57,475 bases of DNA from positions 1-57,475 of the forward strand of contig CAKZLU010000025.1 in the NCBI GenBank assembly GCA_937127245.1. The letters are read 5' to 3'. This document shows, piece after piece, positions 43,566 to 51,868 of this stretch. The DNA is from an uncultured Actinomycetes bacterium (GTDB lineage: Bacteria > Actinomycetota > Geothermincolia > Fen-727 > JACVIW01). Every line of letters begins with the position of its first letter. The stretch's first letter is position 1. Below the pieces are notes generated by a model that was not told the DNA's origin, ran no database searches, and saw only the letters and a list, made by a program, of their open reading frames with translations. The translations under genes were made by a program, and so were the position numbers.

Positions 43566-46001
43566 ATGTCAAAATTCAGGTTTCGAAAAAGAACAGACGG
43601 CGGAAGAACAGCATTGTTCTCCATTTTGGTAACGGCGTTAGCGATAATGGTACTTTTCATGTCTGAGATAGTTGCCTGTGATACAGGCGGAAAACAGCGT
43701 CAGTCAAGCGAGTTTTCACTTCCCCCCGGCGGGGGTTTCATTCTATCGAACTCTCCGAGCGCATTTTTAGACAGGCGCCTGCTGGGCCTTTTTTCCGAAA
43801 GCGTGACGGATATCCTAATGAAGAAGGTTCCGCGCTCTGAATGGAAGTTTGTCAGGAACTTAAGGCTTTTTGCCAAGTGGGCGCAGCTAAACCCGAAAAG
43901 AGGGGAGTATAACTGGGCTCCGCTGGACACGGAGATAAAAAATGCGCTCAAACTCGGCATTAACGGGATAATGCTAACGGTCACGGGTCCCGTTCCAAAA
44001 TGGGCAGTTAATCCGAAGAACCCCGGTGACCGAAAAATGGGTCCACCTAAAGACATGAGATACTGGAAAGAGTTCTGCAAGCAACTTGCCAAGCGGTACA
44101 AGGGGAAAGTGGATTATTTCCAGATCTGGCAGGAGCCGGGCTGGGACCTCGATTCACCGGCTCATCACGTATATTATTCCAGTCATTGTGACTATACCTA
44201 CATGGGGCTCTTGAGGGCCGGTTATCAGGGGATAAAATCCGTTAACACACAAAGCTATGTGGCGTCGGGTTCTCTCATGAACGGGCTTAGAAGAGAGCCT
44301 TCTTCTTTCTACAATTATGAAATTCTCATGGGGGGAAGAAATCAGGACCTTGCGATGCTCATTGAGGCAGACGGCGAGGTTGTTGCCGAAAGACCCATGT
44401 ATTTCAATTACGGGGGGAAATGGTCTGGCGGTCACGTTGAAATGGGGGTAAAGCAGGCAAAAACAGTTTGGTATCTTGCGGAAGGTGCCACCCACCCAGG
44501 ATTTGAGGAATGGATCTGTATTCAAAACCCCGGCCAGAAGACCGCGAAAGTCAACATAACGTACATGTTCCCTGGCGGCTCAACTCAAGATCAGCAAGTT
44601 ACGGTAATTCCGAACTCCAGATACACGGTGGATGTCAATCGGGCGGTCGGACCCTACAAGGATGTCTCGGCAAGGTTGGTCTCCGACCAGCCGATTATCG
44701 TCGAGCGTCCCATGTATTTCAATTACCATGACTGGCCAGGCGGCTCTGTGGATTCCGGGATAACCGAACCGGGCAAGGTATGGTACCTCGCCGAGGGAGC
44801 GACTCACCCCGGATTCGAGCAATGGATATCCCTCATGAATCCGAATGCGATAACCGTCAAAGTCGATCTGACCTACATGTTCCCGGGGGGAGCAACCCAA
44901 CAGCAGCGCATATACATGCCACCCACATCGAGGGAAACAATACTGGTGAACAACGTGGTCGGACCTTATAAGGATGTATCTACTAAAATAGTCGCGAGCA
45001 GACCCATAATTGCTGAGCGCCCGATGTACTTCAATTACGGAGGAAAGTGGAGGGGAGGACACTCTCAGGTCGGCACGAGGAAGCCGGAGCGTTCGTGGTT
45101 CTTTGCCGAGGGAACTACCAGATACGATCCTCAAGGGACTTCGTTTGAAGAATGGGTTTCTCTCCAAAATCCGCAGGACGTAAAAGCGAACATAAAGCTA
45201 ACCTACATGTTTGAGGGTGGCGGCACTCAGGTTCAAACTCTCACGATTCCGCCACACGCCAGGGAGACTGTCCTGGTGAACAATGTTATCGGACCACAGC
45301 GCGATGTCTCCGTGCAGGTTGACTCAGATGTACCCATAGTGGCGGAGCGCCCGATGTACTTCAATTACGGAGGATGGGATGGCGGGGATGTGGAGATGGG
45401 CTGTATTAAACCCGCTAGGAAGTGGTATTTCGCCGAGGGGACAACGAGGGTGGGATTTGATGAGTGGCTTACCCTTCAAAACCCTGCCGGCAATGATGTC
45501 CGCGCGAAAATCACATTCATGTTCAGCGACGGGACAACCCAGGTGAAATGGGTTAGGTTACCGGCAAAAAGCAGGACAACCGTTAATGTAAATCTCTCAG
45601 TGAGTCTCGGCACGATCTGCGACGGTATTTCCGTTCATCCTTATGACTATCCACAGCACTGGGCCTGGTATTACTCATATGTCGTTCAACTTGTAGGGAG
45701 ATACGGGTTCGGGCAAAAAGAGGTCATCTGTTCAGAAATAGGCTGGCCCAACGGCGTGCGCCCGGAGTTCTCGGTCGAGGGTCAAAGGCAGGCCATCGGT
45801 GAGGTGGGGGTAGGTGGGCTCATTCAAGCGGGGTGTAAGAAGATCTGGGTCTTTCAGGATGTTGATGCTCCGCCTGGAACTTCGCCCGATGGTGATTATT
45901 ACGGCTTGTTCAACTACTACGGGAGACCTTATCCGGCTTGGAATGAGTACAAGAAGTGGCAGGCTACTTTTCCAGACTACGGTAACAAGCCGCAAACTTG
46001 A
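43566..46001 (+). CDS. Secreted glycoside-hydrolase-like TIM-barrel protein with a repeat array inserted in the barrel
   Basis: 811 residues. A basic N-terminus and hydrophobic stretch (18-37) with a Cys at 38 suggest a signal peptide or lipoprotein-like export. Residues 65-258 match the first half of a clan GH-A hydrolase (GH39-like), with the acid/base motif IWQEPGWD (E190; Gln replaces the usual Asn). Residues 682-800 match the second half, with DGISVHPYDYP and the nucleophile motif CSEIGWPNG (E724). Between them lies a tandem array (about 259-681) with WYLAEG-type starts at 302, 406, 511 and 620 and ERPMYFNY at four places. The unit is about 105 residues. The array begins late in one unit and ends early in another. 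It likely acts on or binds an extracellular glycan. Confidence 0.88.
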   Translation: MSKFRFRKRTDGGRTALFSILVTALAIMVLFMSEIVACDTGGKQRQSSEFSLPPGGGFILSNSPSAFLDRRLLGLFSESVTDILMKKVPRSEWKFVRNLRLFAKWAQLNPKRGEYNWAPLDTEIKNALKLGINGIMLTVTGPVPKWAVNPKNPGDRKMGPPKDMRYWKEFCKQLAKRYKGKVDYFQIWQEPGWDLDSPAHHVYYSSHCDYTYMGLLRAGYQGIKSVNTQSYVASGSLMNGLRREPSSFYNYEILMGGRNQDLAMLIEADGEVVAERPMYFNYGGKWSGGHVEMGVKQAKTVWYLAEGATHPGFEEWICIQNPGQKTAKVNITYMFPGGSTQDQQVTVIPNSRYTVDVNRAVGPYKDVSARLVSDQPIIVERPMYFNYHDWPGGSVDSGITEPGKVWYLAEGATHPGFEQWISLMNPNAITVKVDLTYMFPGGATQQQRIYMPPTSRETILVNNVVGPYKDVSTKIVASRPIIAERPMYFNYGGKWRGGHSQVGTRKPERSWFFAEGTTRYDPQGTSFEEWVSLQNPQDVKANIKLTYMFEGGGTQVQTLTIPPHARETVLVNNVIGPQRDVSVQVDSDVPIVAERPMYFNYGGWDGGDVEMGCIKPARKWYFAEGTTRVGFDEWLTLQNPAGNDVRAKITFMFSDGTTQVKWVRLPAKSRTTVNVNLSVSLGTICDGISVHPYDYPQHWAWYYSYVVQLVGRYGFGQKEVICSEIGWPNGVRPEFSVEGQRQAIGEVGVGGLIQAGCKKIWVFQDVDAPPGTSPDGDYYGLFNYYGRPYPAWNEYKKWQATFPDYGNKPQT
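44340..45608 (+). repeat. Tandem ~105-residue repeats (ERPMYFNY / WYLAEG type) inside the hydrolase gene
   Basis: Three full periods and two partial units. Each unit runs WY[LF]AEG-T, EEW..LQNP, TYMF.GG.TQ, RETVLVNN..GP..DVS and then ERPMYFNY. The first partial unit contributes only its end (QDLAMLIEADGEVVAERP) and the last only its beginning. Period is about 312-327 bases. Repeats of this kind occur in secreted proteins of deep-branching actinobacteria, from memory. Confidence 0.85.
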
Positions 46002-46496
46002 AAACTCGACGGGGCTTATCCTTGCAGCAATCTTTTCACTTTGCGTTTTCCTGCTGTGGAAGTATCGATTCCGCGCGTCCGAATGATTATTATTTGTGTC
46101 GGGTTCCAGCGAGGGTGTCGCGTATCAATCCCGTGCGTCCCAATGAATACTGCGTTCTTCAACTCACTGGATCAAGGATATGGCATCAATCTCGCGCGTC
46201 CGAATGATTACTGTTGTATGCTAGCAATCATGCGGCGTAAAGCGGGCTCGGCCCCGTTTTGCGCTCAAACTGGTTTTTACCCTGCTTAAGGTGCTTGTGC
46301 AGCACAACTCGGTTGCGGTTTTCCTACAATGCTGTCCGCCCATTGGTGGTTTTCTCAGTAAGCGGAGGTTGCGCTTACTCACCTGATTCTGGTCGGGTCA
46401 CCGAAGGTTTTTTCTTGAGTGTTCCCAGAGCAATAGGCGCTTTTTCCCCTCTTTTATCGGGCCAGATTGGCGGCTTCTGAGGTTCTTGAGCAAGAC
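46002..46496. other. Intergenic region holding the 28-bp repeats
   Basis: 495 bases between the hydrolase gene and a convergent small membrane-protein gene. Apart from the three repeats no gene is supported. Several short frames cross it in all phases, without ribosome sites or family features. No clear terminator was seen, although convergent transcription would call for one. Confidence 0.5.
46063..46211. repeat. Three imperfect 28-bp direct repeats with 32- and 33-bp spacers
   Basis: Copies at 46063-46090, 46123-46150 and 46184-46211 share the pattern [TC]ATC[AG]AT[TC][CT]CG[CT]GCGTCC and then [GC]AATGA[TA]TA[TC]. Copies 1 and 3 differ at five positions. The 60/61-base period and unique spacers resemble a small decayed CRISPR array, but no cas gene or leader is visible in the window. 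Other options are a local intergenic repeat or protein-binding sites. Confidence 0.6.
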
Positions 46497-46913
46497 CTAT
46501 GATGTGTTCTCCGCTTCCTTCAACACGGTCTCGATTCGGTTACGGGCGCTTTCTGTGGGCATAAGGACCGCGTTGCCTTCATGGTCTTTGGAGATAGCAA
46601 GTTCGGGCATGAGTACCGCGATCGCGTTTGCGATGGCAGTGGCGGACCTGCTTGCCGCCGCGCGCTCAATCATGCTCCCCGACCGGGCGATCTTTCGGCG
46701 CATTTTTTCGAGTTCTTCAAGAAGTGGCAAGACGGTGCGAGCGATATCAGCCTTTTTTTGCTTTTCCTCTTTTATGAAAAAAGAGATGTCATCGGAGGTT
46801 CTGCCCTCTATTCTCCACATATAATAGGTGAAGGTTCCAAAAATAGTAATTATGAGAATTACTAACAGGAAGGATGTTAGTTCCTTTAACAGAGATTCCC
46901 GTTTCTTACACAT
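46497..46913 (-). CDS. Small single-pass membrane protein with cytoplasmic or extracytoplasmic helical domain
   Basis: 138 residues. A basic start (MCKKRES) leads into one membrane helix (SFLLVILIITIFGTFTYYMW, about 14-33). A charged helical part follows (EEKQKKADIARTVLPLLEEL, KMRRKI), then an Ala-rich segment (AAASRSATAIANAIAV) and a charged end. I do not recognise the family. The pattern recalls small envelope proteins that bind cell-wall or division partners, but this is only analogy. ATG 46913 has GAGGA close upstream. It is the only minus-strand gene within the second glycan block and faces the hydrolase gene. Confidence 0.65.
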   Translation of the reverse strand: MCKKRESLLKELTSFLLVILIITIFGTFTYYMWRIEGRTSDDISFFIKEEKQKKADIARTVLPLLEELEKMRRKIARSGSMIERAAASRSATAIANAIAVLMPELAISKDHEGNAVLMPTESARNRIETVLKEAENTS

Positions 46914-47085
46914 CAATCCTCATTCTCTCGGTAAATACTCAGATGGCATAAATGATATTCGTTTTTGGTCGGCAGTGGTGATGTAATGCTCAATTTGAGA
47001 ATGTGATAACTTATTATTACAATCTTTTGGCCTAAAAGAAAAGGATTTGCCTTTCTTATTGTTATCAGTGTACCGAAAAGAAATT

Positions 47086-48060
47086 ATGGCATGTTGTGAG
47101 GACGGGAAATTGTCATCAGCTGAAAAAAGACTTGTTTCGGTTGTTTTGGTTCTTTACAACTCTTATGAGTACGTTGGGCAGTGTCTTCGATCACTCGGGG
47201 AAGTCACGTATCGCCCTGTCGAACTGGTCATTGTTGATAACGGATCTGAGGATGACTCAGTCCTTTGCGCCCGGAGGATTGCCAATGGATTCGATTTCCC
47301 CTGCGTTTTGAGTACCCTCGGGAAAAACAGGGGTTTTGCGCGGGCAAGCAATCTCGGGGCGGTCCTATCAAAAGGTCAGATTCTTTTTTTCTTAAATCCT
47401 GACACCGAAATATACCCGGATGCTATCGACGCTTTAGTAGGGGCTTTCGCCGACGAGAGAGTGGGTGTGGCCGGCTGCAGGATATATTATCCCGACGGAA
47501 AGACGCTCCAGCATGCGGGCGGATATATCAGGGATAACGGGCTTACCATGCATTTCGGGTTTAATGAGGCGGATTGCAGACAGTACGCTAAGCTAAAGGA
47601 TGTTCCATACGTTACGGGCGCCGCGATTGCGGTAAGGAAGGATGTTTTCACACAAGCGGGCATGTTCGACCCGGGGTATTATCCCGCCTATTTCGAGGAA
47701 ACGGACTTTTGCCTTAAGGTAAGGAGGTTGAAATATCGGGTTGTCTATGTTCCCGAGGCGCGCGTCGTGCATCATGAGTCCACCACAACCGGAAGGTTCA
47801 CGGAAAGGTATTACTATCTTTACCATAAAAACAGGATAAGATTTATCATTAAGAACTTCTCCCTTGATTTCATTCTTAATCGCGCGCTTCCATTAGAGCA
47901 GAAGTGGATTGGAATGATTGAGCCCGAGGAACAGGCTGTTCCGCTTAACAAAGCCTATATGGCTAACATTATTAAGCTTCCCGCAACTCTTTTTGCCAGA
48001 TGGCGAACGGACCGGCTGCTTTCGGCGCCGAGAATCGAGGACACGGTTTCAGAGCTCTGA
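47086..48060 (+). CDS. GT2-family glycosyltransferase (rhamnosyltransferase-like)
   Basis: 324 residues. GT-A motifs are VSVVLVLYNSYEYVGQCLRS, ELVIVDNGSEDDSV, FFLNPDTEIYPDA (DxD region) and AYFEETDFCLKVRRL (base). This matches WbbL-type inverting GT2s. The N-terminus is uncertain. ATG 47086 is chosen; a TTG at 47047 is in frame, but its purine run lies too close. The C-terminus beyond the catalytic domain is helical and basic. Its catalytic domain resembles the intact GT2 half of the fusion at 9601-11448. Confidence 0.9.
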   Translation: MACCEDGKLSSAEKRLVSVVLVLYNSYEYVGQCLRSLGEVTYRPVELVIVDNGSEDDSVLCARRIANGFDFPCVLSTLGKNRGFARASNLGAVLSKGQILFFLNPDTEIYPDAIDALVGAFADERVGVAGCRIYYPDGKTLQHAGGYIRDNGLTMHFGFNEADCRQYAKLKDVPYVTGAAIAVRKDVFTQAGMFDPGYYPAYFEETDFCLKVRRLKYRVVYVPEARVVHHESTTTGRFTERYYYLYHKNRIRFIIKNFSLDFILNRALPLEQKWIGMIEPEEQAVPLNKAYMANIIKLPATLFARWRTDRLLSAPRIEDTVSEL

Positions 48061-48147
48061 GGCGGAAAGTGAGTTTCGGGCAAATGAAAGAATCAGACCA
48101 AAGTAATCAAGTGGCTTTACAGATTAAGTCCTCGGGATGAGAACGCA

Positions 48148-49305
48148 ATGAGAATTTCAGTTTTGGGTCCGACATATCCCATAAGGGGAGGAATATCACA
48201 CTACACCACAATGCTTGTAAAAAATTTGAGAAGAAAACACGATGTCCAGTTTATCTCATACGAAAAGCAGTACCCTTCTTTTCTGTTTCCGGGTCGAACG
48301 CAAACGGACTCATCTTCCATTCCCCTGATTGAAGATAACTCTCCCATTGTCTCCTTCTGGAATGCTTTTACGTGGAAAAGAGCAGTCAAAACGATCGCCG
48401 AGTTCGAGCCGGAAGGACTCGTTATCTCGTGGGTCAATCCAGCGCTGTGGCTTCAGACTCGCTATATTGCCCGCGGCTTGAAACGCTCACGCCCTCAGGC
48501 AAGAATTATCTTCTGGTGCCATAACGTATCCCAGCATGAGAGAAAACCCCTCTACAATACGTTTTCAAAACTCGCCTTCGCGACGGGAGATTATTTCATA
48601 GTCACTGGAAAGAAGGCCCAAGAGGATTTGAAGAGATTGTTTCCGGAAGCCCGAGCGGCCGTTGTTCCTCTGCCCGCTTTTGATTCATTCCCTAAAAGGG
48701 TATCCCGCAACGAAGCGAGGTCGGCTCTCTCTATTGATGAGGGTGCGAAAGTTGCTCTCTACTTCGGTTTTGTTAGGGAATATAAAGGCTTGCGTTTCCT
48801 GATAAGGGCGCTTAGGCAGATTGCCCGAGAAATACCCGATTTTCAACTGATAATCGCGGGTGAGTTCTGGGATGATAAAGACAAATACATGCGCGAGATA
48901 GAGATTTCAGAAGAGGAACGCAGGGTCATGATATTCGATGAGTACATACCAAACGAAAAGGTACCCATTTTTTTCAGCGCCGCGGATGTGGTGGTGCTTC
49001 CCTACGTCAGCGCGTCGGCAAGCGGTATTGTCCAGCTTGCTTATTATTTCGGAAAGCCGGTTATAACGACTAATGTCGGTGCTCTCGGGGAGGCGGTCTC
49101 TCACGGTAGGACGGGATATCTAATTCCACCCGCCGACTCCGAGGCGATCGCGCGGGCGGTGATCGAGTTTTTCAAATCCGGGCTTGGGGAGGATGCGGGC
49201 AAGGAAATAGAGGAGTTTAGGGCAAAATTCTCGTGGGAAGAAATGGTTAAGGCTGTAGAGAATGGAGTAAAACTCAGTTCACGAGAAGTATCCGGGCGGG
49301 CTTAA
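48148..49305 (+). CDS. GT4-family glycosyltransferase
   Basis: 385 residues. It begins ISVLGPTYPIRGGISHYTTM, the GT4 Gly-rich opening. The donor domain has VALYFGFVREYKGLRFLIRA and the region LPYVSASASGIVQLAYYFGK, where E-x7-E is replaced by S/Q, as in a known GT4 subgroup that keeps the fold. GRTGYLIPPADSEAIARAV closes the domain. It acts, by family, on a lipid-linked glycan in the cytoplasm. ATG 48148 follows GGGATGAG. It stands between two GT2 genes in the second block. Confidence 0.9.
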   Translation: MRISVLGPTYPIRGGISHYTTMLVKNLRRKHDVQFISYEKQYPSFLFPGRTQTDSSSIPLIEDNSPIVSFWNAFTWKRAVKTIAEFEPEGLVISWVNPALWLQTRYIARGLKRSRPQARIIFWCHNVSQHERKPLYNTFSKLAFATGDYFIVTGKKAQEDLKRLFPEARAAVVPLPAFDSFPKRVSRNEARSALSIDEGAKVALYFGFVREYKGLRFLIRALRQIAREIPDFQLIIAGEFWDDKDKYMREIEISEEERRVMIFDEYIPNEKVPIFFSAADVVVLPYVSASASGIVQLAYYFGKPVITTNVGALGEAVSHGRTGYLIPPADSEAIARAVIEFFKSGLGEDAGKEIEEFRAKFSWEEMVKAVENGVKLSSREVSGRA

Positions 49306-49398
49306 TTGGCTGTTACTGTTACAATTCTCTCATATCAGGTGCTATAAAACGGTATTAATATGCATGCATGATTTGATTTTCTTGTTGAGGGGTGCAAG

Positions 49399-50271
49399 AT
49401 GAAAATTGAAAAAGTCAGCATCGTTATCCCTGCCTATAACGAAGAAGAGGCGATTGGAGGAGACATAGAGGTAATCCGTAAAGCCATGGAGGAATCGGGC
49501 AGGGATTACGAGATTATCGTAGTGAATGACGGCTCAACCGACAGAACCTCGGAAATCGTGAGGAAATATGATTACGTCAGGCTGATTGAACATCGCGAAA
49601 ATCGCGGTGGAGGATTCGCGAGAAACACAGGGATAAGAGCTTCTACCGGGGACGTGGTTGTCGTAACAGACGGGGATGGGACATACCCGAACCAGGACAT
49701 ACCAAGGCTGATCGAGCACATGGAGAGGAACGAACTCGACATGGTTGTCGGTGCAAGAAAGAGGGAAGCGGGAACAATGAAAATCCTCAGAACTCCCGCG
49801 AAATGGTTCATAAGAAAACTTGCCATGTGGATGTCGGGCTTCAATATTCCGGATTTGAACTCCGGGCTCAGGGCAATGAAAAAAAGCGTATTCATACAGT
49901 TCATCGATCTGCTTCCCTGGGGGCATTCCTGGGTTTCCACCATAACCCTTGCCATGCTCTCCTCCGGTTACAGCGTGGATTATCTTGACATCGATTATTA
50001 TCCTCGGAAGGGAAAGAGCACTTTCAGACCCGTAAAGGACACATACGCATACCTTACCCTGGTAATAAGGACAATCACTTGGTTCAATCCTTTGAAAGTT
50101 TTTATGCCCCTCGCTCTAATACTTGGAGCGGCAGGTTTCGGGAAACTTATCTATGACATGATACGTCACCCTTTCTACATAACCTCCAACACTGTCGTAC
50201 TCTTGATGGCTTTCATCCAGGTACTCGCCCTAGGGCTTTTGGCTGACCTTATCGCGAGAAGAGGCAGGTAG
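49399..50271 (+). CDS. GT2 polyprenyl-phosphate-sugar synthase with two C-terminal membrane helices
   Basis: 290 residues. Motifs are SIVIPAYNEEEAIGGDIEVI, EIIVVNDGSTDRT, VVVTDGDGTYPN (DxD), VVGARKRE and LNSGLRAMKKS. Two membrane helices follow (about 230-250 and 262-282), as in GtrB/DPM-like enzymes that stay at the membrane. The product would be a polyprenyl-phosphate sugar for GT-C enzymes. The ATG is preceded by GAGGGG. It lies directly before the flippase gene. Confidence 0.92.
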   Translation: MKIEKVSIVIPAYNEEEAIGGDIEVIRKAMEESGRDYEIIVVNDGSTDRTSEIVRKYDYVRLIEHRENRGGGFARNTGIRASTGDVVVVTDGDGTYPNQDIPRLIEHMERNELDMVVGARKREAGTMKILRTPAKWFIRKLAMWMSGFNIPDLNSGLRAMKKSVFIQFIDLLPWGHSWVSTITLAMLSSGYSVDYLDIDYYPRKGKSTFRPVKDTYAYLTLVIRTITWFNPLKVFMPLALILGAAGFGKLIYDMIRHPFYITSNTVVLLMAFIQVLALGLLADLIARRGR

Positions 50272-50300
50272 TCCCCGTGTAATTTTCGCAAGGATGTGGT

Positions 50301-51806
50301 TTGTTGAGGGATAAGATAATAGAGATAGGTAAGGATTCAACCTGGTATCTCGTCTCCACCATTGTTTCCGCATTTATAGGGTTTATAGCGGTCCCTATCT
50401 TTACCAGGATATTTGAGCCACATGAATACGGTATATATACACTTGTCGCCACCGCGATTACCTTGGGAGCACCCGTAGTTTTTATAATGGTCACTAACGC
50501 CATCGTTCGATACCTCCCGGAATACGAAGGGCGAGGGGAACTCAGCGTCATTTTCACCACAGTCTTGAGAAGGGTCCCAATATTCTTTGCTCTCATGTTC
50601 TGCCTTTGTCTGCCTGCGGTTGTGATCTTCGCGCCCCTTGGAAGGTACCGTCTCGTGGTGGCGCTTGGTATCAGCGTTTTCGCCTTGTACACGGTTTTCA
50701 GAGTTCTTTTAGGCTTCATGCGAGCGATGCGAATGGCCTGGCAGTATGCGGTTTTCATGATTATCGTGCAGTTTGGAAGATACATAGTGGGCGCTTTGCT
50801 TGTCGCGAAATTCGGGATGCACGTGGAAGGCATTTTCTGGGGATGGCTCGGAACGCTCGTGCTGGTTATCCCTGTGGAACTTGCCATTCTACGGGTCTGG
50901 AAGAGGATAAAAAGAGGAGCGTTTTCAAGGACGCTTGAGAGAAACATTCTTTCATACGGGCTTCCCCTTATACTCGTTAGCATATTCTCGGACATTCTCA
51001 CCGCCGCTGACAGGTACATGGTGCAGGGTTTCTGGGGTTCCAAACAGGTTGGGCTTTATTCTGTTGTTTATACCCTTGTGACAAATCTTGAGGCTATACT
51101 GGCAAGCATTATCGCCTTGGGCGCGACTCCGGTTATCGTGAGGTTCTTCGAACAAGAGGGAGAGGAAGCGACTGTAACTCTCATAAGCAGGATAACCCGG
51201 TATTTTCTGATGCTTCTTTTGCCGGCGATGGTCGGCATATGGGTCTTGAACAGACGGATAGTAAGCGTTATTACTTCTCCGGGTTACATGGATGCGACAA
51301 AAGCGGTGTTCCCCCTCGTTCTGGGGGTATTCATAAGCAATCTTCAGTGGCTTCCTTTCCTGTCGTTTCAAATAAAGAAAAGGACAGACTCCTCGATATT
51401 TCCCATCGGTATTTCCGCAGTTTTTAACCTTGCCTTAAATGCCTTGCTTATCCCACTTTTTGGACCCAAATACGGGTTTGTTGGCGCGGCCTGGGCAACA
51501 CTTGCCAGTTACGTGCTCTGTCTTTTCCTCGTGGTAAGAGCGGGAAGGAAGTATATGAGGTGGGAATTCCCTTGGAAGGGCTCTTTGAGTATAATGATCT
51601 CAACAGCCGCCATGGGTCTATTGCTTTTCTTTCTCGATAAAATTCTTTTCGGGAGGTGGTACGGACTTCTTACGCTCGTTATCGCCGGGATGCTCTTTTA
51701 TTCTTTTACGATGCTCGCTACGGGGGGATTTACGAAATCTGAGCTAACCTTTGCGAAAGAGATTTTGAGCCGCGCCTTTCCTAAACGCGGTGAAGGAAGG
51801 CATTAA
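50301..51806 (+). CDS. Wzx-like polysaccharide flippase (MOP superfamily)
   Basis: 501 residues with 12-14 predicted helices. The N-terminus DSTWYLVSTIVSAFIGFIAV and IFTRIFEPHEYGIYTLV is the standard opening of polysaccharide_synt/Wzx proteins, and GPKYGFVGAAWATLASYVLC marks the eleventh-helix region. It moves lipid-linked repeat units across the membrane, a route distinct from the Wzm/Wzt exporter at 18158-20284. The start is TTG 50301 with AAGGATG upstream. No Wzy polymerase is clearly recognisable; one of the GT-C-like proteins could hide that role. Confidence 0.93.
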   Translation: MLRDKIIEIGKDSTWYLVSTIVSAFIGFIAVPIFTRIFEPHEYGIYTLVATAITLGAPVVFIMVTNAIVRYLPEYEGRGELSVIFTTVLRRVPIFFALMFCLCLPAVVIFAPLGRYRLVVALGISVFALYTVFRVLLGFMRAMRMAWQYAVFMIIVQFGRYIVGALLVAKFGMHVEGIFWGWLGTLVLVIPVELAILRVWKRIKRGAFSRTLERNILSYGLPLILVSIFSDILTAADRYMVQGFWGSKQVGLYSVVYTLVTNLEAILASIIALGATPVIVRFFEQEGEEATVTLISRITRYFLMLLLPAMVGIWVLNRRIVSVITSPGYMDATKAVFPLVLGVFISNLQWLPFLSFQIKKRTDSSIFPIGISAVFNLALNALLIPLFGPKYGFVGAAWATLASYVLCLFLVVRAGRKYMRWEFPWKGSLSIMISTAAMGLLLFFLDKILFGRWYGLLTLVIAGMLFYSFTMLATGGFTKSELTFAKEILSRAFPKRGEGRH

Positions 51807-51811
51807 GTAAA

Positions 51812-51832
51812 GCATGCGGTTTACCCGCATGC
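51812..51832 (+). repeat. 8-bp perfect hairpin between flippase and GT4 genes
   Basis: GCATGCGG pairs with CCGCATGC around a five-base loop (TTTAC), six bases after the flippase stop. No T-run follows, so it is more likely an mRNA-stability or attenuation element than a terminator. Confidence 0.5.
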
Positions 51833-51868
51833 CAGGTTAACGTTCATGAAAATGGGCAGGAAAAAGGT

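Noticed and set aside
46041-46480. Several short plus-strand frames after the hydrolase gene
   Set aside because: They cross the 28-bp repeats in different phases, lack ribosome sites and do not resemble proteins.
50249-51043. Minus-strand 264-codon frame opposite the flippase
   Set aside because: Antisense shadow of a membrane protein gene; no family resemblance.
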